Source: Polaromonas sp. (GTDB taxonomy: Bacteria > Pseudomonadota > Gammaproteobacteria > Burkholderiales > Burkholderiaceae_C). From it: a stretch of 64,000 nucleotides of DNA. The notes below the pieces were generated by a model. That model ran no database searches, was not told where the DNA came from, and was given only the letters and a program-made list of their open reading frames with translations. How positions within the stretch are numbered: the first letter of the stretch is position 1; each line of letters starts with the position of its first letter. Below are positions 46,207 through 54,135 of this stretch, piece after piece. The DNA lies in contig JAUXPP010000029.1 in NCBI GenBank assembly GCA_030683705.1, forward strand, positions 18,216-82,215. The letters are read 5' to 3'. A program made the translations under genes and the position numbers.

Positions 46207-47031
46207 TCAGACCCGTGCCGCCTGCAGCAGGTCCCGCGTCCTGATCGCCTCGCGCCGCGCCGCCTCGGCGAAATCATCGCCGGAGGAAGCGTAAATGATG
46301 GCGCGCGAGGAGTTGACGATGATGGGCGCACCGGCGCGCCAGCCGGCCCGGACCGTGGCCACAGCGTCGCCGCCCTGCGCGCCGACGCCGGGAATCAGCA
46401 GCGGCAGGGTCGGCGCCACCTGGCGCACGCGTTCGATCTCGGCGGGGTAGGTTGCGCCGACCACCAGGCCGAGCTGGCCGTTGAGGTTCCACGGGCCCTG
46501 CGCCAGCCTCGCCACATGTTCGTAGAGCAGGGGCTGGCCTTCGACCGAGGCGAGGCGCTGGTTCTGCAAATCGTCGCCGCCGGGGTTGGAGGTGCGGCAC
46601 AGCAAAAACGCGCCCTTGCCCGCGTGCTTCAGATACGGCGCGACCGAATCAAAGCCCATGAAAGGCGACAGCGTCACCGCGTCCGCGCCGTAACGCTCGA
46701 AAGCCTCGACCGCGTACTGCTCGGCGGTGCTGCCGATGTCGCCGCGTTTGGCATCCAGGATGATGGGCACCTGCGGCGCGACGCGGCGCATGTGTTCCAT
46801 CAGGCGCTCGAGCTGGCCTTCGGCGCGGTGCGCGGCAAAGTAGGCAATCTGCGGCTTGAAGGCAATCGACAGGTCGGCGGTGGCGTCCACGATCGCGGCG
46901 CAGAAGTCGTAGATCTTGTTGGCGTCGCCCTTGTAGCGGCCGGGAAACTTCAGCGGGTCCGGGTCCAGCCCCACACACAGCATCGATTGGTTCTGGCGCT
47001 CAGCCGCGCCCAGCATCTCGAGGAAAGTCAT
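46207..47031 (-). CDS. pyrF: orotidine 5'-phosphate decarboxylase (type 2)
   Basis: Last step of UMP synthesis, 274 residues, cytoplasmic. It is of the longer subfamily rather than the E. coli type. The catalytic DxKRGD motif is Asp93, Lys95, Arg96, Gly97, Asp98 in [12 protein letters not shown]. The start [26 protein letters not shown] (first part [18 protein letters not shown]) fits the subfamily. On the minus strand TACAAT (47042-47037) lies five bases before the ATG, another probable leaderless or near-leaderless start. Confidence 0.96.
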   Translation of the reverse strand: MTFLEMLGAAERQNQSMLCVGLDPDPLKFPGRYKGDANKIYDFCAAIVDATADLSIAFKPQIAYFAAHRAEGQLERLMEHMRRVAPQVPIILDAKRGDIGSTAEQYAVEAFERYGADAVTLSPFMGFDSVAPYLKHAGKGAFLLCRTSNPGGDDLQNQRLASVEGQPLLYEHVARLAQGPWNLNGQLGLVVGATYPAEIERVRQVAPTLPLLIPGVGAQGGDAVATVRAGWRAGAPIIVNSSRAIIYASSGDDFAEAARREAIRTRDLLQAARV

Positions 47032-47036
47032 CCCCT

Positions 47037-47042
47037 ATTGTA
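47037..47042 (-). promoter_or_regulatory. probable -10 box of pyrF
   Basis: TACAAT on the minus strand, five bases from the ATG (spacer AGGGG). The leader would be at most a couple of bases. Confidence 0.4.
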
Positions 47043-47118
47043 AGAAGCGTCCAGAACACCCCCTTGCCGGCAAAGCAGGACAATAGGCACACCTGCCAAC
47101 CATGGAAATTTTCCGAAG

Positions 47119-48012
47119 ATGCAATTGAGCCGTCGACAACTCATCGTCCTGGTCCTGCTGACACTGGCCTGGGGCTTCAACTGGCCGGTCATGAAGCTGG
47201 GCATCGCCGACTTTCCGCCGCTGACCTTTCGCGCGCTGTCGATCTGGCTCGGGCTGCCGGTGCTGGGTCTGGCCATGGTGGTGATGAAGGTGCCGTTTTT
47301 TGTGCCGCGCGAGAGGTTCCGCGAGCTGTTCTGGCTGGCCTTTGCCAACATGTTTGTCTGGCACGCGCTGATCATCGTCGCGCTCAAACACCTGAGCAGC
47401 GGCCGCGCCGCCATCCTCGGCTACACCATGCCGATTTTTTCAGCGCTGCTGGGCGCCTGGTTTTTCGGCAACAAGCTGACGGCGCGCAGCTGGGTCGGCG
47501 TGGGTGCAGCGGCGCTCGGCGTGTCGCTGCTGCTGTGGCACGAACTGACCAACCTCAGCGGCGCGCCGCTGGCCGTGTTGTGCGCGCTCATAGGCGCGGC
47601 GACCTGGGCGCTGGGCACGCACAAGCTGCGCAACACCACCATGCCGGTGGCGACGCTGACCATTTCCTTCTGGATGACGGCGATGACCGCGGTGGTGCTG
47701 AGCCTGCTCAGCCTGCTGTTCGAGCTGCCGCAGTGGAAGGCGCCCAGCGTCGCCACCTGGTGGTCCATCGCCTACAACGCGGTGCTGATTTTCGGTTTTG
47801 CACACGCCGCCTGGTACTTCCTGGCACGCAGCCTGCCGCCGGTGGCCTCGTCGCTGAGCGTGATGATGATCCCCATCCTCGGCGTGTTCTCCGGCGCCAT
47901 CGGCCTGGGCGAGGTGCTGCACTGGCAGGACTGGGCCGCCGTGGTGCTGATGGTGGTGGCGATTGCCTCGGTGCTGGTGCCGCAGCGCGCAGCGAAACTG
48001 CCTAGGTCTTGA
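47119..48012 (+). CDS. EamA/DMT family transporter
   Basis: Ten-helix membrane protein of 297 residues with two EamA repeats: LTLAWGFNWPVMKLGIADFP in helix 1, RAAILGYTMPIFSALLGAWF closing the first half, and SLSVMMIPILGVFSGAIGLGE in the second. Substrate unknown. GACAAT about 40 bases upstream is a possible -10, and GAAG precedes the ATG at 47119. The 3' end overlaps the convergent uracil-DNA glycosylase gene by 11 bases. Confidence 0.92.
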   Translation: MQLSRRQLIVLVLLTLAWGFNWPVMKLGIADFPPLTFRALSIWLGLPVLGLAMVVMKVPFFVPRERFRELFWLAFANMFVWHALIIVALKHLSSGRAAILGYTMPIFSALLGAWFFGNKLTARSWVGVGAAALGVSLLLWHELTNLSGAPLAVLCALIGAATWALGTHKLRNTTMPVATLTISFWMTAMTAVVLSLLSLLFELPQWKAPSVATWWSIAYNAVLIFGFAHAAWYFLARSLPPVASSLSVMMIPILGVFSGAIGLGEVLHWQDWAAVVLMVVAIASVLVPQRAAKLPRS

Positions 48013-48892
48013 GCTGAGTCATCGCCAGGCAGAGGTCGTCCCAGGCCTTGGCCTTGTCGCCGAGGCTGCGCAGCAGATAGGCCGGGTGGTAGCTGACCAC
48101 CACCGGCACGCCGAGGTAGCGGTGCACCTGGCCGCGCAATTTGCCCAGCGGTATTTTCTGCACATCCGGCACGCTGTCCTGCAGCAGCGACTGTGCCGCG
48201 AACTTGCCCAGCGCCAGAATCATCTTCGGCTGCAGCAGCTCGACCTGGCGCTTCAGGTAGGGCTCGCACTGCGCCACTTCCGCCGGATCGGGGTTGCGGT
48301 TGGCCGGCGGGCGGCACTTGAGCACATTGGTGATAAAGATGTTCTTCGCCACACCGGGCCGCAGCGCGTCATCGTTGCCGCGCTGCAGCCGCAGCGCCAG
48401 CAGCATGTTGTCGAGCAGCTTGCCGGCCTGGCCGACAAAAGGCTCGCCGGCAAGGTCCTCCATTTCGCCGGGCGCTTCGCCGACGATCAGCCAGTCCACG
48501 ACCGGCGCGGCCTCGCCCGCTTCGGGACCGACGCCGAACACGGTGTTTTTGCGGCTGGTGCAAAGTGCGCAGGCGCGGCAGCCGGCGACGGCGACCTGCA
48601 AGGCCGGCCAGGCCATCAACTCGATGCCGGCCGGGCGCGGCGCCAGTCCCGGTGCGGGCGCTGCCGGTGCGCGTGCGGCAGGCGCGGGCGTGGCGGCGGG
48701 AGGGCGTACAGCCGGCGCCGGCGGACGCTGGCGTTCAGCATCAAATCGGGCTTCAGCCTCCGCCAGACTGGCGTAAGCAGCTACGGAATCGATAGCAGAT
48801 GGCACGGCAGCGGCGGCCGGCGGCGGTTGCCAGATGCGCACACCCATCTCGCGCAACATGGCGCGCTGGCGTTTGTCGAGGTCCAGGCTCAT
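48002..48892 (-). CDS. uracil-DNA glycosylase, family 4 (iron-sulphur type)
   Basis: DNA repair enzyme of 296 residues that removes uracil from DNA. The catalytic domain starts near residue 95; cysteine ligands of the [4Fe-4S] cluster include Cys108 and Cys111 (ACALCTSR), one in VLKCRPPANRNP and one in QCEPYLKRQ. Motif 1 is GEAPGEMEDLAGEPFVG and motif 2 VVSYHPAYLLRS. The first 95 residues are a low-complexity Ala/Pro linker; residues 33-52 of it come from a dispersed palindromic element (48739-48797) read antisense. It overlaps rimI by ATGA. Confidence 0.92.
   Translation of the reverse strand: MSLDLDKRQRAMLREMGVRIWQPPPAAAAVPSAIDSVAAYASLAEAEARFDAERQRPPAPAVRPPAATPAPAARAPAAPAPGLAPRPAGIELMAWPALQVAVAGCRACALCTSRKNTVFGVGPEAGEAAPVVDWLIVGEAPGEMEDLAGEPFVGQAGKLLDNMLLALRLQRGNDDALRPGVAKNIFITNVLKCRPPANRNPDPAEVAQCEPYLKRQVELLQPKMILALGKFAAQSLLQDSVPDVQKIPLGKLRGQVHRYLGVPVVVSYHPAYLLRSLGDKAKAWDDLCLAMTQLKT
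48739..48797 (+). repeat. palindrome-tailed element, copy H (in frame in udg)
   Basis: ATCAAATCGGGCTTCAGCC, then TCCGCCAGACTGGCGTAAGC, then AGCTACGGAATCGATAGCA. The gene reads it in antisense in the frame GCT ATC GAT TCC, giving a peptide that starts AIDSVAAYASLAEAEARFDA. Confidence 0.85.
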
Positions 48893-49371
48893 GACAGTGC
48901 CAGGCTCATGACCACCGCGTCTTCACGCTGGCCGCTGCCCGCCGGGTAATAGGCGCGCCGCGTGCCCACATGGCGAAAGCCGTAGGCCTCGTACACGGCG
49001 CGCGCGCGCTGATTGCTGACGCGCACTTCCAGCCACAGCCACAGCGCACCCTGGCCGCGCGACCAGAGCACCAGCGCATCGAGCATCACGCGGGCCCAGC
49101 CCTGGCGCTGGTGGTCGGGCGCGACCGTGATGTTGAGCAGATGCACCTCGTCCACCCCTCTCATCGCCACGAAGTAGCCGATCAGTTCGCCGGCGCCGTC
49201 AGGGCCGCCGGCCAGCACCTGCGCCTGGTAACCGGCGTTCAGCGAATCGCTGAAGTTGCCGCGGCTCCAGGGGTGGTCGTAGGCGCTGTTTTCCACCCGC
49301 AGCACGGCATCGAACCAGGACGCGGTCATGGGTTCGAAACGGGCTTCAGTGGGTTGGAGGACGGCGTTCAT
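48889..49371 (-). CDS. rimI: ribosomal-protein-alanine N-acetyltransferase
   Basis: GNAT-fold enzyme of 160 residues that acetylates the N-terminal alanine of ribosomal protein S18. The acetyl-CoA site is ITVAPDHQRQGWARVMLDAL (motif QRQGWA), the N-terminal VENSAYDHPWSRGNFSDSL is typical of RimI, and EVRVSNQRARAVYEAYGFRHVGTRRAYYP closes the fold (GFRHVGTRRAYYP). It lies directly after tsaB with a four-base overlap, the classical tsaB-rimI order, and overlaps the glycosylase gene. Confidence 0.95.
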   Translation of the reverse strand: MNAVLQPTEARFEPMTASWFDAVLRVENSAYDHPWSRGNFSDSLNAGYQAQVLAGGPDGAGELIGYFVAMRGVDEVHLLNITVAPDHQRQGWARVMLDALVLWSRGQGALWLWLEVRVSNQRARAVYEAYGFRHVGTRRAYYPAGSGQREDAVVMSLALS

Positions 49372-50087
49372 GGGGGTGTGGAAAGCGCGGCCCTGGCCTT
49401 GACCCCGGCGCGCTCTTCGGTGGTCAATGCTACTTTATCGCGCACATACAGCGGCAGCGCCTGGGCCGCGTCCACACCCTGGCCGGCTGCCAGCAGGGCC
49501 GGCGCCAGCCGCAACATGGCGCTGGCCGTCGGCAGGGCTTGCAGGCATTGCGCTGCTGGCCAGGCCGGCAGGCGGCCGGCATACACCTGGAACACATTGC
49601 CGGCCAGCAGCGTGCTGGCCGCGCCGGGCTGGAAATCCTCGGGCCGGCACAGCGTGCAGCTATCCAGCGCCGACCAGGCGCCGGCGGCCCAGGCAAAACG
49701 CTGCACATACATCTCGTCCATGCGTGCATCGAGCAGCGCGGTGAGCTCGAACGCGTCCACGTCGGGCCGGTGTTGGAAACGCGCTGCTTCGGCGACCGCC
49801 AGCAGGGTGTCCAGCGGCAGCACCGGCAGCTTCGCGCCCAGCGCCAGGCCTTGCGCCACCGAGCAGGCAGTGCGCAGGCCGGTGAAGGAGCCGGGCCCGC
49901 GGCCGAACACCAGCGCGTCCAGCGCGTCCAGCCGCAAACCGGCCTGTGCCAGCAGGTCCAGGATGGCCGGGATCAGCGTGCCGGAGGCCTGCGCCGCGCC
50001 GGGACCGGTGTGCTGCCAGACACGGTCGCCGTCGGTCAGGGCCAGGGACAGGATGTCGGTGCTGGTGTCGAAGGCCAGGAGTTTCAT
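49368..50087 (-). CDS. tsaB: tRNA threonylcarbamoyladenosine synthesis protein TsaB
   Basis: ASKHA-fold partner of TsaD in t6A tRNA modification, 239 residues from the chosen start. MKLLAFDTSTDILSLALTDG is the family N-terminus, and GRGPGSFTGLRTACSVAQGLA the central signature (GPGSFTGLR). ATG 50087 is preferred to 50102, whose extra codons lie in repeat sequence. TsaC/Sua5 for the same pathway is at 55862. Bases 49632-49665 faintly resemble the dispersed element but are too diverged to call. Confidence 0.95.
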   Translation of the reverse strand: MKLLAFDTSTDILSLALTDGDRVWQHTGPGAAQASGTLIPAILDLLAQAGLRLDALDALVFGRGPGSFTGLRTACSVAQGLALGAKLPVLPLDTLLAVAEAARFQHRPDVDAFELTALLDARMDEMYVQRFAWAAGAWSALDSCTLCRPEDFQPGAASTLLAGNVFQVYAGRLPAWPAAQCLQALPTASAMLRLAPALLAAGQGVDAAQALPLYVRDKVALTTEERAGVKARAALSTPP

Positions 50088-50098
50088 GGGGTTCGCGA

Positions 50099-50155
50099 TC
50101 AAATCAGGCCTTGGCCCTTGTGGGGCGAGCGTCGCCAGCTATCAAATCAGGAGCA
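50099..50155 (+). repeat. palindrome-tailed element, copy I (forms the 3' end of eamA)
   Basis: TCAAATCAGGCCTTGGCCC, then TTGTGGGGCGAGCGTCGCC, then AGCTATCAAATCAGGAGCA. The antisense reading supplies the last 16 residues of the EamA protein and its stop codon (frame GCT CCT GAT TTG). Confidence 0.85.
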
Positions 50156-51216
50156 ATCGCGGGCGGAGAAGCGGCGCGCTGCGCCTGCACGCGCACGCCG
50201 AACACAATGCCCACCGTGACCAGCGCCAGTCCGGCCAGCAAGTTCCAGTGCAGCGGTTCGCCGAGAAACATCACCGCGCCGAGTGCCGACAGGCCGGGCA
50301 CCACGGCAGTGATCATGGTCGAGCGCACCGGCCCGAAATGCTGGACCATCTTGGTGAAGGTGATGCCCGAAATCACCACCGAACCCATGCCCTGGAACAC
50401 CACCTGGAACACGATCTCGCCCCAGGGGGCGCTGGCGAGTTGCGAGACCAGCGCGCCCGAGGCGACCAGCAGGGCATACACCGGCACATAGGCCACGAAG
50501 GCAAACACGCTGATCGCGATCGTCGCCTGCACCGCCTGCAGTGCGTGTTTGCGCACCAGCACCGAATACACGGCCCAGCAGGTCGACGCGCTCAAAAACA
50601 GCAGGTCGCCCTTCCAGACCTCGCTGCCGGGCTCCAGCCAGGCCCGCATCAGGCTGGCGCCGCCGACCAGCACGTCGCCGAGAAAAATCAGGCCCAGGCC
50701 GATGGCGCGCACCGGCGTCACGCGGTCCTTCAGGATCAGCACCGCCATCAGGGTGGTGCTCAGCGGCAGGGTGCCGGGCAGCAGCACCGAGGCATGCGCC
50801 GCCGGCGCGAAATAAAAGCCGCTGTAGGCCAGGCAGGCGTAACCGACGCCGCCGACCAGGCCGATCAGCGCGGTGAGTTTGAAACCCAGCGGCGACAGGC
50901 CCAGCCAGCTAGCCGGCGCCAGGCCCGGCGCGCTGTCGTGGCCCCCACACTTGTCGCTTCGCGTACTGCGCTGCCCCCCGGGGGGGCTGAACTTGCTCGG
51001 GGGCGGCCCTTCGCGGTGTTCGCGCGCGCGCTTCCAGACCAGCCAGGCGCCCCAGGGCAGCAGCACCAGCGCGGCGCCGGCGAAGCGCAGCAGGCAGATG
51101 TCCAGCGGCGTGAGGTTGCGGTGCGCGGTGGCGCGGGCAATCACGATGAAGGAGGTCCAGATGGCGACGGTGACGATGGCGGCGAGCACACCGACCGTCT
51201 TGGGGGAAAAACGCAT
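50104..51216 (-). CDS. EamA/DMT family transporter with repeat-derived segments
   Basis: Ten-helix DMT transporter of 370 residues, about 70 longer than its relatives here. MRFSPKTVGVLAAIVTVAIW opens helix 1; the second repeat includes PVRSTMITAVVPGLSALGAV. Two stretches come from dispersed repeats: residues 70-94, in the loop after helix 2, from a second repeat family (50938-51010), and residues 355-370 with the stop codon from element copy I. ATG 51216 is preferred: further upstream codons would run across dacB. A GATAAT box lies six bases upstream. Substrate unknown. Confidence 0.9.
   Translation of the reverse strand: MRFSPKTVGVLAAIVTVAIWTSFIVIARATAHRNLTPLDICLLRFAGAALVLLPWGAWLVWKRAREHREGPPPSKFSPPGGQRSTRSDKCGGHDSAPGLAPASWLGLSPLGFKLTALIGLVGGVGYACLAYSGFYFAPAAHASVLLPGTLPLSTTLMAVLILKDRVTPVRAIGLGLIFLGDVLVGGASLMRAWLEPGSEVWKGDLLFLSASTCWAVYSVLVRKHALQAVQATIAISVFAFVAYVPVYALLVASGALVSQLASAPWGEIVFQVVFQGMGSVVISGITFTKMVQHFGPVRSTMITAVVPGLSALGAVMFLGEPLHWNLLAGLALVTVGIVFGVRVQAQRAASPPAIAPDLIAGDARPTRAKA
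50938..51010 (-). repeat. second repeat family, copy 1 (in frame in eamA)
   Basis: Plus-strand sequence runs GTGGCCCCCACACTTGTCGC..., TACTGCGCTGCCCCCCGGGG, GGGGCTGAACTTGCTCGGGG, GCGGCCC. It shares most positions with 62157-62225. The centre is a strong GC palindrome (GCCCCCCGGGGGGGC). Confidence 0.8.
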
Positions 51217-51221
51217 GCCCT

Positions 51222-51266
51222 GATTATCCGTGCAGGCAGGCGCCCGGCCACCTTGCCCGGATAATC
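51222..51266. promoter_or_regulatory. mirrored divergent -10 boxes of eamA and dacB
   Basis: GATTATCCG (51222-51230) and CGGATAATC (51258-51266) are perfect inverted copies. Each contains GATAAT on its own strand, exactly six bases from the ATG of eamA (51216) or dacB (51272). Both transcripts would be leaderless. Confidence 0.55.
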
Positions 51267-51271
51267 GGACC

Positions 51272-52765
51272 ATGTTTGTGAACCCCCTTCCCGCCCGGCT
51301 GCTGCTGGCCACCGCCCTGGCCCTGCTGCCGGGCTGGGCGCTGGCCCAGAAAGCCTCCGCCAAATTCGTCAAACCGGTGCTGCCGGCGGCCGTGGCCAAG
51401 GCCCTGACCCGGGCCCAGGTGCCGCTGGACGCGGTGACGCTGCTGGTGGTGGATGCGGCGGGCAAGCAGCCGCCGCGCCTGGCGCACCGCGCCACGGAGG
51501 CCATGAACCCGGCCTCGGTCATGAAACTGGTGACCACCTATGCGGCGTTGGACCTGCTGGGCCCCGACTACACCTGGAACACCCGGGTGCTGATGGACGG
51601 CAGCATTTCTGACGGCGTGTTGCACGGCAATCTGATCGTGCGCGGCGGCGGGGATCCCAAGATGGTGGTCGAACGCCTGCAGGCCCTGCTGGCGCAAATC
51701 CAGTACAGCGGCGTGAAGGTGGTGCGCGGCGACATCGTGCTGGACCGCAGTGCCTTCCAGTCGGCGGCGCAGGACGCGGGCGAGTTCGACGGCGAGCCGC
51801 TGCGGCCCTACAACGCCAGCCCCGACGCCTTGCTGATCAACTTCAAGTCCATGGTCATGCGTTTCACGCCCGACCCGCTGAACAACCGGGCGCTGGTGGC
51901 GGTCGAGCCGCCGCTGTCCGGCATCGTGATCGATGAAAGTGTGCCGCTGGCGCGGGTGGGGCGTTGCGGCGACTGGCGCAGCGAGCTGGGCGCCAGCGTC
52001 AACAACCCGAACCGCCTGCAGTTCAGCGGCAGTTATTCAGCGGCCTGCGGCGAACGCGTCTGGCCCAGCGCCTATGCCGACCCGGCGAGTTTTGCGGCGC
52101 GTGCGATCGAGGGCTCATGGCGCGCCCTGGGCGGCCTGCTGACCGGCACGGTGCGCGACGCCACGCCCGCCGAGCTGGCGCTGATACGTGCGCGCGGCAC
52201 GCTGTCGGGCGACAAGCCGCCGCTGCGGCTGGACGCGCCTTCGCTGCCGCTGCGCGAGATCGTGCGCGACGTCAACAAATTTTCCAACAACGTGATGGCC
52301 CGGCATCTGTTCCTGAGCCTGAGCCGGCAGCAGGGCGGGCAGCTCGACCAGGCCTCGCCCGAGACCGGCCGCGCGGCGCTGGCCGCCTGGTGGAAAAAAG
52401 CCATGCCGCAGCAGCCGGCGCCGGTGATGGACAACGGCTCGGGCCTGAGCCGCATCGAACGCGTCACCGCCAACGGCCTGGCGGCCATGCTGCAGCACGC
52501 GGTGCAAAGCCGCGTCGCCCAGGACCTGCTGGACTCGCTGCCGGTGGCCGGCATGGACGCCACCATGCGCGAGCGCGCCAAAAATGTCGCCGGCCAGGCT
52601 TTTATCAAGACCGGCTCGCTGCGCGACGTGACGGCGGTGGCCGGTTATGCCAACGGTGCCAGCGGTGCGCGTTATGTCGTCGTCGGCATCGTGAATCACC
52701 CGAATGCCGGGGCGGCGCGGCCGGCGCTGGATGCGCTGATCCAGTGGGCGGTGCAGGAACGGTAG
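51272..52765 (+). CDS. dacB: D-alanyl-D-alanine carboxypeptidase/endopeptidase (PBP4)
   Basis: Periplasmic penicillin-binding protein of 497 residues, peptidase family S13, trimming peptidoglycan side chains. It has a signal peptide ending in GWALA before QKAS. The three active-site motifs are intact: Ser82-x-x-Lys85 in NPASVMKLVT, Ser338-x-Asn340 in KFSNNVMA and Lys446-Thr-Gly in IKTGSLRDV. Length fits the family. ATG 51272 is chosen because it directly starts the signal peptide and lies six bases after GATAAT. Repeat-rich sequence follows the gene. Confidence 0.95.
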   Translation: MFVNPLPARLLLATALALLPGWALAQKASAKFVKPVLPAAVAKALTRAQVPLDAVTLLVVDAAGKQPPRLAHRATEAMNPASVMKLVTTYAALDLLGPDYTWNTRVLMDGSISDGVLHGNLIVRGGGDPKMVVERLQALLAQIQYSGVKVVRGDIVLDRSAFQSAAQDAGEFDGEPLRPYNASPDALLINFKSMVMRFTPDPLNNRALVAVEPPLSGIVIDESVPLARVGRCGDWRSELGASVNNPNRLQFSGSYSAACGERVWPSAYADPASFAARAIEGSWRALGGLLTGTVRDATPAELALIRARGTLSGDKPPLRLDAPSLPLREIVRDVNKFSNNVMARHLFLSLSRQQGGQLDQASPETGRAALAAWWKKAMPQQPAPVMDNGSGLSRIERVTANGLAAMLQHAVQSRVAQDLLDSLPVAGMDATMRERAKNVAGQAFIKTGSLRDVTAVAGYANGASGARYVVVGIVNHPNAGAARPALDALIQWAVQER

Positions 52766-52775
52766 CGACGTGTGT

Positions 52776-52802
52776 CATCCCGGACTTGATCCGGGATCCA
52801 TG
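52776..52802. repeat. CCCGGAC-TGATCCGGGATCC palindromic repeat, copy 1
   Basis: CATCCCGGACTTGATCCGGG followed by ATCCATG. Its twin is at 63313-63339, with one base different (ACTGGATCC). Confidence 0.8.
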
Positions 52803-52818
52803 TGGGCGCACCGACACC

Positions 52819-52842
52819 GTTCGGGCTGAGCTTGTCGAAGCC
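52819..52842. repeat. short dispersed repeat GTTCGGGCTGAGCTTGTCGA
   Basis: GTTCGGGCTGAGCTTGTCGA followed by AGCC. I recognise this as a sequence scattered through many proteobacterial genomes; only one copy occurs in this window. Confidence 0.5.
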
Positions 52843-52870
52843 TGTGCATACAGAAGGGTGGGGGGATTAA

Positions 52871-53040
52871 AACCAATGCAGGGACAAAAATCCGGAGTCC
52901 TTGAAGCGCGCAGCGCTTCAAGGACGAGACTCCCAACAGACAGTCATGTTTGCACGCGAACGCAGCGCACGCGGCCACATGAAGTCCCCCTCCATCGCCC
53001 AGCGGGGCGAGGGAGGGGCCAGGGGTGGGAGTGGGGAGGT
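52871..53040. repeat. long repeat unit (about 170 bp), copy 1
   Basis: It includes a perfect hairpin at 52898-52924 (TCCTTGAAGCGC, loop GCA, GCGCTTCAAGGA) and a GC-rich inverted repeat near 52986-53018 (CCCCCTCC and GGAGGGG). The right two thirds match 63662-63773 almost base for base. Confidence 0.85.
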
Positions 53041-53106
53041 GGAACTACCGCCCGGCGCACACAAGAGCCGCCGCGTGACGCCAAAGATGACAGAACCGCG
53101 GACGGT

Positions 53107-54006
53107 TCAGCTCAGCACAACACTGCTCAAGCGTCGGCGATAAGTCGCCACAACAGGATCATCCGGTGGAATCTGCCCATCCGCCACCTTGACCCTGGGC
53201 GGCTCGATGATCTCGAGGATGGAGACAAAAGTCTTGCGCGCCAGCTCCTCGTTCCAGGACTTGTCGCGCATCAAAATTTCCAGCAACTCGTCCATCGCCG
53301 GCACCCAGCGTTGCTGGCTCATGTGCAACTGCGCCAGCGCGTAACGCGTTTCGAAATCCCGCTTGTTGGCTGCAATTTTCTCATCAAATCCGGCCTGAGC
53401 CCCCGCCGGATCTGCGTGGGCAGCTCCTGATTCGATAGCATCGAACCAGTGCCGCAGGGCTTCGAACTTGCGCACGGTCGGCGCCTTGCTGGCCACCGGC
53501 GCAAAAGCGGCCCTGGCGTGGCCCAACTGGCCGTGCTGCAGCAGCAGGCGCACATAGTCGAAGCGGGCGTTGTCGTTGGCCGGGTCGTTTTCCACCGCGG
53601 CCTTGAGTTTTTCGAGCACGGCCGCCGGGCTGCTGTCTTCGGGCTCGACGGCTTCCTCTTCCTCGGGCGGCAGCTCATCGGCCGGCGGCAGGTGTTTGTC
53701 GAGGAACTCCTTGACCTTGCCCTCGGGCAGCGCACCCTGGAAACCGTCGACCGGCTGGCCGTTGATCATCAGGATGCAGGTCGGGATGCTGCGGATGCCG
53801 AAGGCCGCGCCCAGTTGCTGCTCCTGGTCCGAGTCGATCTTGACCAGCTTGAAGCGGCCGTTGTAGGCGGCTTCCACCTTTTCGAGGATGGGGCCCAGCG
53901 ACTTGCAGGGCCCGCACCAGGGCGCCCAGAAATCAATCAGCACGGGCGTGCTCATGGAAGCCGTGATGACTTCTGCTTCAAAATTGGCAATGGTGACGTC
54001 GATCAT
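53107..54006 (-). CDS. CnoX/YbbN-like thioredoxin-TPR protein
   Basis: Protein of 299 residues. A thioredoxin domain occupies residues 1-108 with an active WCGPC site (Cys31, Cys34); an acidic linker and a TPR-like helical region to the end follow. This is the architecture of the chaperedoxin CnoX (E. coli YbbN, 284 residues), which lacks a CGPC site there, so redox activity may differ. Residues about 190-208 (DAIESGAAHADPAGAQAGFD) are encoded by element copy J. ATG 54006 fits the family; upstream codons do not. Confidence 0.92.
   Translation of the reverse strand: MIDVTIANFEAEVITASMSTPVLIDFWAPWCGPCKSLGPILEKVEAAYNGRFKLVKIDSDQEQQLGAAFGIRSIPTCILMINGQPVDGFQGALPEGKVKEFLDKHLPPADELPPEEEEAVEPEDSSPAAVLEKLKAAVENDPANDNARFDYVRLLLQHGQLGHARAAFAPVASKAPTVRKFEALRHWFDAIESGAAHADPAGAQAGFDEKIAANKRDFETRYALAQLHMSQQRWVPAMDELLEILMRDKSWNEELARKTFVSILEIIEPPRVKVADGQIPPDDPVVATYRRRLSSVVLS
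53383..53440 (+). repeat. palindrome-tailed element, copy J (in frame in cnoX-like gene)
   Basis: ATCAAATCCGGCCTGAGCC, then CCCGCCGGATCTGCGTGGGC, then AGCTCCTGATTCGATAGCA. The gene reads it antisense in the same frame as copy H (GCT ATC GAA TCA GGA GCT). Confidence 0.85.
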
Positions 54007-54135
54007 GGTGCTCAGGACATGGAGGTGGGACAGGGGATTTTCAACCGGCGGGCGGCCCGGGATGGGACGATAGCACGGCCCCCTTAAAATCAGCCGGCAA
54101 GCACCCGCCGACCAACCCCGACCTCGAAGGTCCCT

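Larger units (their letters stand above)
52766..53106. other. 341-bp intergenic repeat array after dacB
   Basis: No gene is supported. It contains a palindrome CATCCCGGACTTGATCCGGG, a short dispersed repeat (52819-52842) and one copy of a ~170-bp unit that recurs at 63600-63773. It separates convergent dacB and the thioredoxin gene. Confidence 0.8.

Noticed and set aside
49632..49665. Possible degraded palindrome-tailed element in tsaB
   Set aside because: It shares AAATCCTCGGGC and GCGTGCAGCTATCCAG-like pieces only; without alignment to relatives the match is too weak to count.
50104..51537. 477-residue version of the EamA protein
   Set aside because: The added part lies antisense to dacB and its signal peptide; the start at 51216 matches the family.
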